A DNA stretch of 14,091 nucleotides from Deltaproteobacteria bacterium (GTDB taxonomy: Bacteria > Desulfobacterota > Dissulfuribacteria > Dissulfuribacterales > JALVPX01). The translations under genes were made by a program, and so were the position numbers. Positions 13,950 to 14,091 of this stretch are shown here, piece by piece. Position 1 is the stretch's first letter. Every line of letters starts with the position of its first letter. The DNA is taken from positions 1 through 14,091 of the forward strand of contig JALVPX010000135.1 of assembly GCA_027031565.1 (NCBI GenBank), read 5' to 3'. The notes under the pieces are model-generated. The model had not been told where the DNA came from. It did not search any database and was given only the letters and a program-made list of their open reading frames with translations.

Positions 13950-14091
13950 GGTCATAAAGGCGGGTGGTTGTTCCTATTTACCCTTGTGTGAACTGGGTGC
14001 TACTGCTCCAGAAAAGGACAATTCAGGCCAAAACGGCGAACCAGCTTTCAGTGATCTCAATGAATTGTTGAGCGAAAGCAGTGAAAACTGC
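13942..14091 (+). CDS. fliH: FliH, flagellar export ATPase regulator (5' end only)
   Basis: This open frame of 50 codons runs off the window without a stop. It begins with TTG at 13942, overlapping the fliG stop by 8 bases, with AAGGGAGG eleven bases upstream. The first residues MSKVIKAG resemble the MSxVIK start common in FliH proteins, and fliH is the gene expected after fliG (fliF-fliG-fliH-fliI order). FliH binds and restrains the FliI ATPase and links it to the C-ring. The visible part is the poorly conserved N-terminal region, with two cysteines (GGCSYLPLCELG), followed by an acidic stretch. The identification rests on position and start motif rather than on the conserved C-terminal domain. 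Confidence 0.72.
   Translation, partial: MSKVIKAGGCSYLPLCELGATAPEKDNSGQNGEPAFSDLNELLSESSENC

Noticed and set aside
1..14091. CRISPR arrays, insertion sequences, prophage or toxin-antitoxin genes
   Set aside because: No repeated spacer-like units, transposase or integrase motifs, or terminal inverted repeats were found; the window looks like ordinary core and flagellar chromosome.

Overview
The window reads as chromosomal DNA of a Gram-negative, flagellated bacterium, most likely an anaerobic or microaerophilic member of the Desulfobacterota (old Deltaproteobacteria). The basis is the combination of a DUF3373-type outer-membrane beta-barrel protein (a family known mainly from Desulfobacterota and Campylobacterota), an iron-sulfur-flavoprotein-like NAD(P)H:FMN reductase, an FmdB zinc-ribbon protein, a short MoaE-like protein and a flgB-flgC-fliE-fliF-fliG-fliH cluster headed by a sigma-54 activator. 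The taxonomic placement is inference; no rRNA or tRNA is present.

Left part (1-3211): a minus-strand pair encodes a zinc-finger-less DnaJ/CbpA-type co-chaperone and, 32 bases downstream of it, a small exported protein of unknown function. Divergent from these is an LD-carboxypeptidase (peptidase S66) for peptidoglycan recycling. It converges on, and overlaps by 14 bases, a minus-strand pair made of a MoaE-like protein followed by a class II (fuculose-phosphate-type) aldolase.

Middle part (3212-6475): a single-gene flavin reductase with a four-cysteine motif, then a DUF3373 outer-membrane protein with a good sigma-70 promoter, a strong Shine-Dalgarno sequence, a signal peptide, an N-terminal coiled coil and an unusual methionine-rich insert. 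A GC-rich hairpin separates it from a small FmdB-like zinc-ribbon gene. The following 251-base gap has no gene but holds three possible RNA stem-loops. The last of these pairs with the putative ribosome-binding site of the next gene.

Right part (6476-14091): a tightly packed plus-strand operon. An exported 728-residue TPR solenoid protein overlaps by 4 bases a sigma-54 activator with a degenerate receiver domain and a GAFSGA loop. The activator overlaps flgB by 4 bases, and flgC, fliE, fliF, fliG and the 5' end of fliH follow. FlgB and FlgC build the proximal rod, FliE joins rod to MS ring, FliF is the MS ring, FliG is the rotor/switch protein and FliH regulates the export ATPase. The activator is therefore presumably a flagellar regulator carried inside a flagellar operon. 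The exported TPR protein is the least explained member and may be a motor accessory or assembly factor.
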